Source: Litomosoides sigmodontis (taxonomy: Eukaryota; Nematoda; Chromadorea; Rhabditida; Onchocercidae). From it: 64,000 nt of DNA. Below the pieces are notes generated by a model. The model was not told the origin of the DNA, did not search any database, and was given only the letters and a program-made list of their open reading frames with translations. The stretch spans positions 1 through 64,000 of the forward strand of contig OY718803.1 in assembly GCA_963070105.1 (NCBI GenBank), given 5' to 3'. A program made the position numbers and the translations under genes. Every line of letters starts with the position of its first letter. The first letter of the stretch is position 1. Of the stretch, positions 35,519 to 64,000 are shown piece after piece.

Positions 35519-36103
35519 GGACATTTCTCCGTTTTATCTACCAACAGAACATTTTATTAAAAAACGGAGAAAGTATCACGGTGTTGGAGATGGAGTTGTG
35601 ATAACTGGTAAAATAAATGTTCAAATCCATAATCATCCATGAGTGGTGATACAGTAATAATAATTGACGTAGAATTGTATGATAGCTTAGCGTTACTCAG
35701 TCTATTATATTGATGGAACTTGAAAAGTGTGGACTGACGATGGACTTTCCAAAACAAATAACTTGTTGCACTTTCTTACATAGTTCTATAGTATTTAGGA
35801 AATGGGAAAACAGAATTCAGATATTGTTTTCTTCAGATAATTGAATTTGGTTCAATCGATAAAATGACAGCTCATTTTGTGGGAAGCATCTTAACCGATC
35901 TGCTGATTCGAAGTACACAGCAGTCACTGTTGGATATATTCCGAAATGTGGTCAATTCACCGCAGCACAAGTGTTTTGCGGAAGGACTTCAAGTTTTTAT
36001 CCATATGGCGTTAAAAAAGTCTGAAAAGAACAGTGATAACAAATTACTTTTGTCAAAAATTAGGTTTATTGAGAATCTTTGGGATAGTAACCCTCTTTTA
36101 TGA
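31127..36103 (+). CDS. NOM1: Nucleolar MIF4G and MA3 domain protein (NOM1/Sgd1 type)
   Basis: Fourteen exons join in phase to give 741 aa. The N terminus is lysine/arginine-rich (residues 10-36 and 60-73), as expected for nucleolar targeting, and is followed by an EGLDYLL motif (residue 118 on) and a serine/acidic linker. A MIF4G domain covers about 200-425, the family hallmark GRWWIVGSAW is at 494-503, and an MA3 domain follows at about 530-650. In yeast and human this family acts in the nucleolus in 18S pre-rRNA processing and 40S assembly, binding an eIF4A-type helicase (Fal1/eIF4AIII); human NOM1 also recruits PP1. The chosen ATG at 31127 is preceded by an overlapping out-of-frame ATG at 31122 opening a 16-codon uORF. 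The start could lie in an undetected upstream exon. The gene diverges from the rDNA unit. Identification is from motifs and domain order, not a search. Confidence 0.9.
31127..36103 (+). other. NOM1: NOM1 exon map
   Basis: Exons: 31127-31234, 31332-31442, 31719-31860, 31984-32159, 32267-32570, 32655-32789, 32963-33078, 33195-33288, 33490-33592, 33712-33839, 34226-34470, 34608-34772, 35242-35373, 35837-36103 (stop TGA). All introns start GT and end AG. Most acceptors are TTTCAG- or TTTTAG-like; the exon 10 acceptor is the unusual TTTGAAG. Phases agree across every junction. Intron 13 contains a (CA)n tract at 35460-35516. Confidence 0.85.
35460..35516. repeat. (CA)n microsatellite in NOM1 intron 13
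   Basis: About 28 uninterrupted CA dinucleotides, roughly 130 bp downstream of the exon 13 splice donor after exon 13 (ends 35373). Confidence 0.97.
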
Positions 36104-38850
36104 AAACTGTCTGATCGTTGGACCAGTTTATGTGTTGTTAAGCTTTCCGCTTACTGTCTGAGAATTAAAAATGGAAGTTGTTAATGTAAATTTGCTTTGT
36201 CCTCTTGCTCTTATTGAGAAACTGCTCCATTCGAATGTTAATCGTGAAGACGATAACGGTTCAAAACATCGATTTGCGCTTCTGAAAACCTGCTGTGATA
36301 TCGAGAGATCATTTGTAAGAGTAGTTGTTAAAAACGTAATAATTCATCTTTCTGTTGTAGTTGGCGCTGGTCTTTCGTGAGTCATTCTGTTAGAAGGGTT
36401 GTAATCGGTGATTTTTGTCGTATTGTTCTACCTCCACTGCTGTTATCATAAATAGTTCGTTCTCGCGCTAAAGTGGACAGTTTATTTTCACTTCATTTCG
36501 AAGTGCATGTTGTGAAATCCATATCGAGAAGGATGGAGGTCGTCTGCGGTCGTGGAGTTGTGGGGACATTGCAGAGGGCTCAGTCTGCTGCAGCAAATTG
36601 AATGAAAAAATGAACTGTACTTCTCGAAGCTGCATTTGAGGAGTTGACCGACCCATTTGGGAAGTTTGAGCAGGTGAAGTATGGAAGACAATCAGTTTTG
36701 ATTGATATAAGCTAGTCCTCGTGTCGTCCGGTGACAATAGAGAGTGGAGTGTGATTTGGGACAAAATCGTTGGGAGTGTTTTGCTGTAGTGATGGTTTTG
36801 AAATGAAGTCAGTAAATTAATTATGCTCCAAATGGAGTAACGTAAGAAAGTGGGAAGTTGCAGGAAACTTGAATGAATGATTGGAGACTCATTTGTGCTG
36901 GTTTCCTGGTCATCACGGTTTAGTTCATACATACGTTCAGTGACCTTCACACAGTGTTTAGCAAAGAATGGAAGAGAGAAGAAACTTCCCTGCCTCTTGC
37001 AGTCCTTGTAATGTAAATAAACCAAACCTTCTTTTATCTCTCCCACGCAATCTTTTCATCGCCCGTGCCGTTTATTGTGGTTTTTCCATCATTATTTCGA
37101 CGTTTTTGGAGCAGATAAACTTGGTGGTATTGGTTTTTCTACTGGTAGTGACGGGTTGTACGGCTGAAAGTTATCCGAACTGTATGCTGCATAGACGGTG
37201 GACTATTAACTGTTCCGTTCGGAAGATGCAATTTGTGGAGGGTGAAAAAAGCGGTGGCTGGCTGGAGGGAGGGAGCTGACAGTTCGACGAGCGAAAGCTG
37301 CCCGATGTCGACGATCATCGCTTCACTGTCTTCCGCGCCTACCCAGCTTTCCTCCAAAACTGCTAGCTTTGCGCTGGGAAGCACAGAAGTATCGGGAAAA
37401 CGTCGCTCCGGAAGCATAAGATATGGCCCACTTAGCACCAGTGGTTCCGGTTACACTGAACGGAAGATCGTTGCATCTCTGAAATGTTGCGTGAAGTGCC
37501 AAGCAATTACAGAACGCCAAGATTCTCCACGAAATGAACTGTCGTTTTGATAACTTCTCTGAGATAACCGACCGATCTCTTCTTCCTGCTTTCAAATCTT
37601 CACCGCTCCCCATCCGTTCAACTATAGCTCCTGAATTACGATACTTGGATGATAGTTTTCTGGAATAAGTCTGCAGTTGTTTCGCTGAGGTTGTCATTGG
37701 CAACCTGTAAGGTGTCTGCTCTCCACCAACACCTCTCCCAAATTCCACCCACGCCACATCCCTACGGTGGTAGGTAGCATTAACGCGTCCGAATTCCGAA
37801 CTTCCTTTTCCGCTGAAGCTACTGAAATGCAAGTTCCGATGAGGTAACGTCATTTGCATATGCAAGTACTCCGCTTCTCCTGCATCTTTTCAATTATTTC
37901 CCCAGTTTCGAATGTCTTTCCATAATGATTAATGGTTGAAAGAGTACGGTGGTCAGTTGTTGGCGACAATTGAGGCCCACTTTTCCCTTGACTCCTAACC
38001 GAGGGTTGGCATCAATGGGCGGCGGCACAAGGAAATGTCATTTCCCAAGAAGGCGCAATTTCCTCCGATTCTTAAAGCCGAAGCTATTGCATGTATGCGT
38101 GCGCGTACGTGCGTGCGTGCGTGCGTGTGTGTGTGTGTGTGTGATGATACGATGTGAGTGCGAGCAGCGTGAGAGGAAGTGGAAGTGTCATCGCCGCCGT
38201 GATACTGATGGTGGATGGCGGTGGCGGTAAGAAGAGTGTGATTTGCTACGTTGGTAGGCTCAGACTTAGCTGCCACTTGGCCATCCATCCACTCTCAGAT
38301 GCCATGCCACACTTCTTCGTTGCTTCCCATCTGTTGCAGCCGCCGCTTCCGTACTATCAAAATATTTCTCATTGCCATCATTTGCAGTTGCGGTTGCCAA
38401 CATTGCTGCGTACTTGTCAAGCATTAATTGAAATGACTTTTAGTCGGCGTGAAACAATATTGGCGTGAAAGTGTATCCAGGGGCAATTGACAGGTGGTGC
38501 GAGACGCGAGGATACTCTATGTCCTTCTCCCATCAGTTCCTTTGCACTTCTCAAATTTCCGAGGGGATGATGGTGATTGGAGGGAGGGAGGGCTGGGCTG
38601 ATCTCACTCCATTCCAGGGTCTGTAGTGGTGGTAAATCGGGTTAGACTGAATTTATTCTCGAAATTTGGGCGCTTCATGGAGCGCTATTGGTGACGGACG
38701 GAGTCAATGATGGTTTTCGGAGACGGATGACTGCGATTGCAGAAATTAGTAGCAACTGGTTCTGTTTTGAAAATAGGGCCAACAAACAAGTGATTGCCGG
38801 GTCGGCGCAATGGTAAACTTACAAAATTATTCACTGCACACTCTGCTCTC

Positions 38851-38885
<35 letters not shown>

Positions 38886-41800
38886 ATTACATATGTGACA
38901 CGTGTATAGTATATATACATGTATGTGCGTACATACATACCATATGCACGACATGCAGTGTGACACACTTAGAAGCAAACCGCCGAGTTACTTTCGCTTT
39001 TCCTGCTTGGTTCGGAGAAGAAGCGGAGGGAAGCCTTCCTTGTGTGTGCCTCAACACCCACTTCACTTTCACGTACACTTGCGCGCTTTGCCATTCCCAG
39101 CTGCTGCGTTGTGTCCACCCTTCTCTGTGATGGACCCTGTCAGGAATGATGATGTCACACGTACACTTCCTTCTACCGCAACATGACAGCAGGAAGTTCA
39201 CTGAGAGAAATCCCTCCTCCTCGTCCGATCCGATGAGCATTGCCTTTAGAAGTGCTCTCTCTCTCTCTCTCTCTCTCTCTCAATATTTCATTTCCACCGT
39301 GCACAGTGAACCGAATGCGTCGTCTCTCGAAAAAATTGCCAGAAACATTCTCACCTTTCCCCCCAACACTTCGCTTTTCAGTAGCGCGCTGGTTCGTGCG
39401 CGATTGCGATCGCGATGGAAGGGATGGCTGGAGAAGGCTGCTGGCTGGCAGTTGGACCGGAACGGACCGGACCGGACCGTTCCTAATGTTCACTTTGTGA
39501 CCTCGCAGATTAGAGCGGATGCTATCATCGTTCTGCAAGCTATCACTCCCATTTCTCATTTCTCGGCAAAACCTCTACGACGACCGCAAACTGAGCGCAA
39601 CGCAGCTATCTTCTCCTTCTCTCGGCTTCAACTCATTTCATTTCAATCTACCGTTCCCTTCTCCTTAAAAGTGTTCTTTCCACGTCTACGAAACTTACCG
39701 AAGAAGTTCTTATAAAAGCGATAGATTAAATTAACTGTGGACCTGTGCCACCCACCACTAATAATAATAAAGTGATGTGACAGCTGCATAGGGCGATAGC
39801 TGCTAATCAATTATCATTCTGTTCCTTACGGGTGACGTCAGTTACAGCACATTTCGACGCTTTCTGTCCGTTTAGTTGCCGGCAACTTACTTCACTGTCT
39901 CCTGCCTCTCCGACTGGGATAAGTGCTGCACCCACCACCGTTTCAAGACTGCACTTCGGTCACTTATTTATTTCGCGGTTCCTTATACTGCTCCAAATGC
40001 ATGTTGCAATCAGTGTATGTTCATTGCCTGACTGGTGGCGCGTGTAGGAGAGCAGAGATGCGTCACATACGAAGGGTCGCGTCACATACGTGTAGCATCA
40101 TCGCCATCATGATTGTATTGTTAGTGTTGTGATTTGGTCGGAGTTTCTGATGAAGCAAATCGATAGGACATCGAATTAGCTGTGAAGTTTACTATAAATC
40201 ACCAGCAAAGTGTTCTTTGTGTGGAGAGACAGAGAGACAGAGAGAGAGAGAGAGGAAAAAAAGAAAAGTTTGGTGAATATCATCATATCAGTTTGTTGAG
40301 AGCAAGCAACCGGGCGGAAAAACACTTCTCTTTCGGAAAGAGTACGTGTGACGATGTAATAAGGCGTTGCATCGAAGTGCAGCGCAGTGAAGTGAAGTGC
40401 AATGGCTAACCAGCCGCCTCACCCACTGTTAAATTGATCAGGTCCTTTGATCGAATTAAGCTGATTGATTTCGCTACAACTCTGATGACATTTCCATAAT
40501 CTGTCCAAAGTGCTTACTTATATAATTGTCCTATCTATATCTGCCACTAGCACTTCTTTCGGCCTCCCTTTCTTCTTTCATCCTTCTCAACTGTTGCAGA
40601 GACGGAACGGAACGGAACGGAACGGAACGGAACGTCACTTCACTTCGTTGAAGTATTGCTCATCGATTTGTTCATTTATCTCATCGGTCTGTCTCTTCAT
40701 TCTCCTGCTCCTTCACCTTCCACTTTTCAGTACAGACGAGATCAGTTCCTTCCAACTTTGCGGTAATTTTCGCCCTTTATTCCACTCTTCCTTTGGCTTT
40801 TTGTATTTCCGCAACTGTGCGCTTCTTCATTCCACCTATCCCACGTCCATTTCTTTCTTTGGCTCTCTCCGTCATTTCATTCTCCTCCAAGTGGGTTCAT
40901 TCTAAGCCGTCCGATCGGTGAGCAGTTTGTTGGAGCACTCGTTCATTTCATATTCCACCTTTTTTTTTCCAACTGCCCATCTATGCATTATGGATCGTAG
41001 CTCACTTCTTCCTTCTTCATTATTTAAATTACACTGTCGATTCTACTACCATCAAATTCGGCCAAAAGTGAAAGCACAACTTTGTAACGTTTTCTGAGCT
41101 TTACGTCACAAATGTCCGCCCAGTGCGTCAAATTATTTCCGGAAGAGTAAGAGGCAAGTTAATCGTAAAGTCTGATGCAACCCATTTCTGCGGAAAGTAC
41201 TCACGCCTTTTGTTGTTTCTGTTTCCGCTTCCGTTTCCGTCTCTTTCAGGCCTAATCACTTTCAATGACACAATGACACGTGTCTGTATGTTTGTGTGTG
41301 TGGGTCTGTATATATATATATATATATAATGATGATGATGATGATGACAATGATTGCACATTTGCGATTCTTGAGTAATTGTGATTGTGACGGGAGAAAA
41401 AAGAGACCGACCGACCTATTCTTCCTTGCACAGTCGCTCTCGAATATCCTTCCTTACCTGCCTCGCCGTCTCCAGTTCCTCTGCTCTCATCCAGCACTCT
41501 TATCAGGAGGACTTCCTCTTCGTCCCTGTATTTCCTGCACTGTACGTGACGTGCCTTCCCGCACTGCATTTCTCTTTACTGCTTCCAGTTAAATAATCGC
41601 CTTTCACGGCATCCATTTTTTCTCAGCGGTGCGCCACACATATTCTGCTACAGGAAGACTGATTTCATGGAAAGGTGAGGGGACAGCGAGGTGCACAGTC
41701 TGAGCGACACTTTTGAACGGTGACCGCTTCTCCGTGCCAATGCTGCCACTTTTACGTGATTTATCTTTACAGTAGAAAAGTCGGTAAGCTCACTTAAATC

Positions 41801-42340
41801 GTGCCAGCTCTAGTCTTTTCGAAATTTTCACATTATTTCGGATCGCACCAATTCCGATCCTGCAAGGGAGGGAGACAAATAATAGTAGTAGTAGTGGTTG
41901 TTGACTTCATGCAAGATTTATGTGTCAACAGCGCTTCTGGTATATTCCACTGCCAACTTGTTCATTTGTGATTTTCCAACTTCCTGCAGGAAAATTTCTG
42001 AGAATTGCTTTTTACGTAAAGTGTTAAATGGGTTTTAACCACAATGACACTTGTTTGCGTGAAATATTTGGGTCTGGCCTGAAGGGAGGAATGTAAGGAA
42101 AGAGAGGACGGATGAGCATTGCTTTTCCCGTATCTTTCCAGTCTTTCCTACTTCTGTTTATGCTTATGTGTTCTGGTTTACATTGCGAAACTACTGCTAT
42201 TTACGTGTAATACTTGCGCAGGTGAATATGAGGCGATACTTATGTATCAATGCCGCCCACTGATCCTCATAGGCAAGTGCCACCTTCTTCCTTTTTGATT
42301 AATGTGTTCGACGTGATGATGTATTACTCTGTGTGTGCGT

Positions 42341-42375
<35 letters not shown>

Positions 42376-43645
42376 GGTGTGGGTGAGTGGGTGGGTGTGT
42401 GAGTGGCAGTGAAATTGAATTGTTTAGGTAAGTGCAGGGACATTTTCAAAATGATGTTTCTGCTCCGTGCTTTTCTCCTCCGTCGACAAACATACACTTC
42501 ACCTAACCTCACTCTTACATTTCCAACTTCCAACAAATGACCACGTACAAGTAATATTTCATCAAAAATACATTAAGCGCCATTAATCCAACACCGGTCA
42601 AATTTATTGCAGCGGCTGTCACGTCTATTCACTCACCTACCACACACAAATCATACAGTTTGAATCAGTGCAATGACTATCACCTCAATTCAACTCTTTT
42701 TTGTTCTCCTAGTAGTAATTTCTCTCTTGTCCGTATGTCGTCACATCGGTCAATTTTAGTTTCAAAATATGCACTGAGCAGAACGTGGAACTGTTTAATC
42801 TGAAGAATGCGTAATTGCTAGCATGGTGGTTAGTGATATCGCCCGTTAAGTGTGTGTACACCAGGCGTACGAGATGAGCTCCTACTAATCATTCAGCCAG
42901 CCGGCTTGAGGAAGGTAAAAAGTAATGATGCACCCTTCCAGTCGGCCTGCGTTGATCGATTTTTAATAACGGCGTTTAAACACGTAGTTTTTGTTTCTGT
43001 TCCGTCTCATCGCGAAATGCTCATCGCGTTGTTGTTGTTCATTTTGTTCGTGGAAAAGATTCATTTTCCTTGTCTTCTCGGTTAGTAGTCTATCATTTGA
43101 ATTTTTTTCATCCGCGAGGAGACGGCTTGATAAAAGAGAGACAGGAGGGTAAGGATATGTCCGGTACAGTCGCCGAAGCTCGGGAATCTCTGTCCTGCAA
43201 GCAACCTGCCCCTTGTGATTGCTTTTGCTACGCAGCGCTTCTCCGATGTTTGGTGCAGCGGTCGTTGCTTCGTAAATGATGAATTTTCAGGTTTCAATGG
43301 AAGAAAGAACATTAGCGGTATAGATTGGTTTCTACCTTCCTCAAATGGTAATACCAGCGAAGATATTCCGGTACTTAAGAAACCTTTACATTACTGAAGA
43401 CGTCGCTGACTGGTATAGATCTCTCGGTACTGTTTTATTATACAGCTCGATGACAAGGTGAGGTTGGTGATGTATCGTGAGAAGCGCGAACAGTAGACAT
43501 GCTTCACGTCTGCTTTCAGTACTGAAAGTGTCACTGCAACAAGGAAATACTGGTTCTGACCAACAGTAATTGTTCTGTCGCGGCATTGTCAAGAAGTGGA
43601 CGAGAACCATTGCATCAATGTTATCAAAATTGTATAAGGGTAGAA
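36104..43645. other. Gene-free, microsatellite-rich intergenic region
   Basis: No gene can be supported over 7.5 kb. The longest open frames (minus strand 36468-37046 and 37323-37865; plus strand 39146-39715) match no family I recognise, are low-complexity or overlap equally long frames on the other strand. Much of 37-43 kb is pyrimidine- or GT-rich. Tracts include (GT)n with GC at 38109-38142, (CA)n at 38852-38883, (TC)n at 39255-39281, (GA)n at 40232-40254, (GGAAC)n at 40603-40634, (TA)n then (ATG)n at 41308-41347 and (GT)n at 42332-42374. It presumably holds the dapk-1 promoter and any 5' untranslated exons, which I could not locate. Confidence 0.55.
40603..40634. repeat. Pentanucleotide (GGAAC)n tract
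   Basis: About six head-to-tail GGAAC units. A related mixed GGACC/GGAAC stretch lies at about 39454-39480. Confidence 0.9.
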
Positions 43646-61691
<18,046 letters not shown>

Positions 61692-62558
61692 ATGAAAGTC
61701 TTGTTTAGAATTGATCTGATTTGAATGAATTAAAATCTGTTACTGTTGATTTCGATTGGTTGCCAGAATCCTCTATGCTTTTCCCGAAAAAGTTGTCCGT
61801 TCCATTGTATTAAGTGATGCTTACTACGTCCAGTAGAATGGAAAGGTTACCTTCTCAAGTTATAGTCTCCTACAGTTCGTCAGTCCGTGTAATTCTTTTT
61901 ATCGCCATAATTTTGGTCTTTTTAGGAAATTCAATTAAATGTTGCTTTTATAATGTTAAAAAGTGACTACTGAAGATTGGCGTTCATCGTTTCATTTTGA
62001 TAACATATAGTCTTGCTTCATTTTTTATCTTTTGTAAGTAGTAAATTGTTGATATATTTCTTGATTTTTCATGTTTTTTTAGAAAGCTGCAACAATTCAA
62101 GGTAATTGTTGGTTCTTCCTGACACATTGCTATTTATTCAAGTCCGCAAAGATCCCTAGTCTTTTGTTTTTCGCTTATTCTACCGTACAGAAATGTGCGG
62201 ATTCGAGAAGCAATGTGTGACCTGTGTAATGATACAATTAATATATAGCATGCATTGTCAATGCGTAACATTAGCTGGAACTTGTTTGCCAACAAATGAT
62301 TCGACGTGGTAGAGGATGTCGTGCTGCGTGATAATGTGATTTAGTGGTATGGCAAATGCTGAAGGATGACTGAAATTGCTAGCCTGCGCCTTGTTTCAGC
62401 GCTTTATTTTAGAAAAAGTTGCATTTACACAGGTGAAATTTATGTGACTTTTTCCACTGGACATTTTGACCGGAGTTTTGAAACACTTCTCCTTTAAATG
62501 TATTTTTATTATAGTAAGTGATCGTTTTTTGTTCTTAATACATCACGCACTACCTTGT

Positions 62559-62595
<37 letters not shown>

Positions 62596-63904
62596 TGATT
62601 GCACATTATGACTCCTCATATTACGGCGGGTTTCCCTTCTCTCTAAGTCCCATTTGCTGCAGTTGCTTGTGTGCTTTCGTAATGTACTACTACTTATGAA
62701 GGCAAGATGAACGAATGAAATGTTTCTTTCGTCAATGTTAATTTCACTTCACACTGTCGTGTACCACCTACCTTCTGAATGTGTGCAGTAGCACAGTAGT
62801 GGCTCGCATTTTTGTCTCTTGCAGTAGTAGCTAGGTAGCCAGGCGTAGGTCCCGGTTTCTACATCTCTTCATCCCTCGTTGCATATCTCAGTGTCATATT
62901 TGAAATATTAGATTAAGGGTACTCTTCCAGGATGAGCAGAGCCTGCCTGAGAGGGGATGAGACATGGAAGAAATTGATGAGAGAAACAAAAATAAATTTC
63001 TTGCTCTCACAGTATTCCAAGGAATAGGACAACAGTTCACTCACTTGACAATGCAACCGAGCACGAGCATGAGATATACAACACAACGTATGCAGGTGGA
63101 ACGGATGAAATTGGGGAAGGGGCGAAGATGGGTGGTGCGGCTCAAGGGTTGCAGGAGCTGTTGTTTCGTGCCGCTATTGCCTCCGGTTGTGCGGCGGACA
63201 GCGCTGATATCGGGAGGGTTCTTCTCATGTCATGCTTTTCACGTTTTCCTCCGCTGCAACAACTCTCCCGTTGTCCTTCCACACTGCAACAGTTCTCTCA
63301 TTACTCATTGTAGCATGTCTTTTTCCTCCTCCTTGAAGAACAGGTTGAACTGGAAAGCTGCTATACTTCTCATCAATTAATTAATAACTGTGTGTGTGTG
63401 TGTGTGCGTGTATGTGGTGTGAGGTTAGAGTTGCAGAGAGGATTTGCAGGTTAACTAACGGCCGCCAATCCAGTCTTTTTTTTCAGAAACTAATTTAGAG
63501 GCAAAATTAGATTTCTTTTTTGAGGAAGAAGCAGTGTTTACTGTTATTGGCAATACTTAATGCTGGTTAACTTCATAATTTCCGTGCAGGAGCTGCCATA
63601 GCTGTACCGTCTGATGACCAGTAAGGATTTTGGTCCATCGGAATATATGTGCTGACCTAGTGAGTGTTGGAGAGGTGAAAATTGAAGCGGAAAAAGGGAT
63701 CGAAATTATTGCAGACTTACTGCCGTAATGTTTTGGAGAGCAGACGCTTTAATGGAATTCGTGCGGAAGCAATCTTCCTTAACATAGGGAAAAGAGAATG
63801 ATGTACTGTCTCCAAAGAGCTGCATTGCAAGCATTGGAGGAAAGGTAAATTTCAATTCGCTCCCGGTAAACTTCACACCGCTACTTTACCTTTTTTTGGC
63901 AAAA
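61692..63904. other. dapk-1 3' flank and intergenic region
   Basis: I see no supportable gene. It must contain the dapk-1 3' UTR, whose end is unclear. A (CA)n tract lies at 62559-62593 and (GT)n at about 63390-63407. A 138-codon plus-strand frame at 62964-63380 starts with ATG but has no recognisable domain and overlaps another frame of similar quality. Confidence 0.5.
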
Positions 63905-64000
63905 ATGTCAAACAAGCGAGCGGCAACGCTACTTGCGACTATTTCGCTGGCGTTTTGCGTCACAAGCCTGAGCACCAATGCTGTGTCACCGGCGAACTGC
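63905..64000 (+). CDS. 5' end of a possible secreted protein gene, cut by window edge
   Basis: The frame opens with ATG and stays open for 32 codons to the last base. The start MSNKRAATLLATISLAFCVT has a basic N terminus followed by a hydrophobic core, then small residues (STNAVSPANC), the layout of a signal peptide with cleavage around Ala/Ser and a cysteine soon after. No family can be named from this fragment. It could be exon 1 of a secreted or membrane protein, or chance. Confidence 0.4.
   Translation, partial: MSNKRAATLLATISLAFCVTSLSTNAVSPANC

Noticed and set aside
36468..37046. 192-codon minus-strand frame
   Set aside because: It opens with GTG rather than ATG, has no recognisable domain and no splice-linked neighbours.
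37323..37865. 180-codon minus-strand frame overlapping a 105-codon plus-strand frame
   Set aside because: Neither strand matches a known family, and mutual overlap without other exons suggests chance.
39146..39715. 189-codon plus-strand frame containing a Leu-Ser run
   Set aside because: It includes a (TC)n microsatellite translated as LSLSLS and has no domain. A 128-codon frame overlaps it on the other strand.

Overview
The window is a native chromosome end of a nematode. It opens with about 17.8 kb of CCTAAG repeats (TTAGGC on the G-rich strand, the nematode telomere repeat). The genes beyond it are intron-rich with TTTCAG-type acceptors. The 18S 5' end (CCCGATTGATTCTGTCGGCG on the minus strand) looks like clade III (Spirurina) nematodes, but I cannot name a species.

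Layout. 1-17778 is telomere. 17796-17939 is nine exact-length 16-bp units whose consensus ends in a telomere-like GCCTAAG. 17940-20430 is gene-free subtelomere with several short tandem duplications. 20437-22274 is ribosomal spacer sequence with two near-copies of a block of about 470 bp. 22275-28988 is one complete minus-strand ribosomal unit (18S, ITS1, 5.8S, ITS2, 28S), transcribed towards the telomere. 28989-30720 is upstream spacer containing a third, shorter spacer copy and a decayed second ITS2, the relic of a neighbouring unit.

Two protein genes on the plus strand could be rebuilt exon by exon with consistent phases. The first (31127-36103, 14 exons, 741 aa) is a NOM1/Sgd1-type nucleolar MIF4G-MA3 protein needed for 18S rRNA maturation. 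It lies head-to-head with the rDNA unit. The second (43646-61691, 29 exons, 1437 aa) is a full-length death-associated protein kinase (dapk-1 type): kinase, CaM-type autoregulatory segment, ankyrin repeats, Roc-COR and death domain. Six consecutive ankyrin repeats are each encoded by one 99-nt exon.

The 7.5 kb between the two genes, and a 4.6-kb intron inside dapk-1, are rich in microsatellites and show no supportable gene. At the right edge a short reading frame with a signal-peptide-like start runs off the window. No tRNA, CRISPR, transposase or reverse transcriptase was recognised. The most unusual features are the telomere / hybrid repeat / rDNA unit / ITS2 relic arrangement and the placement of a 40S-biogenesis gene against it.
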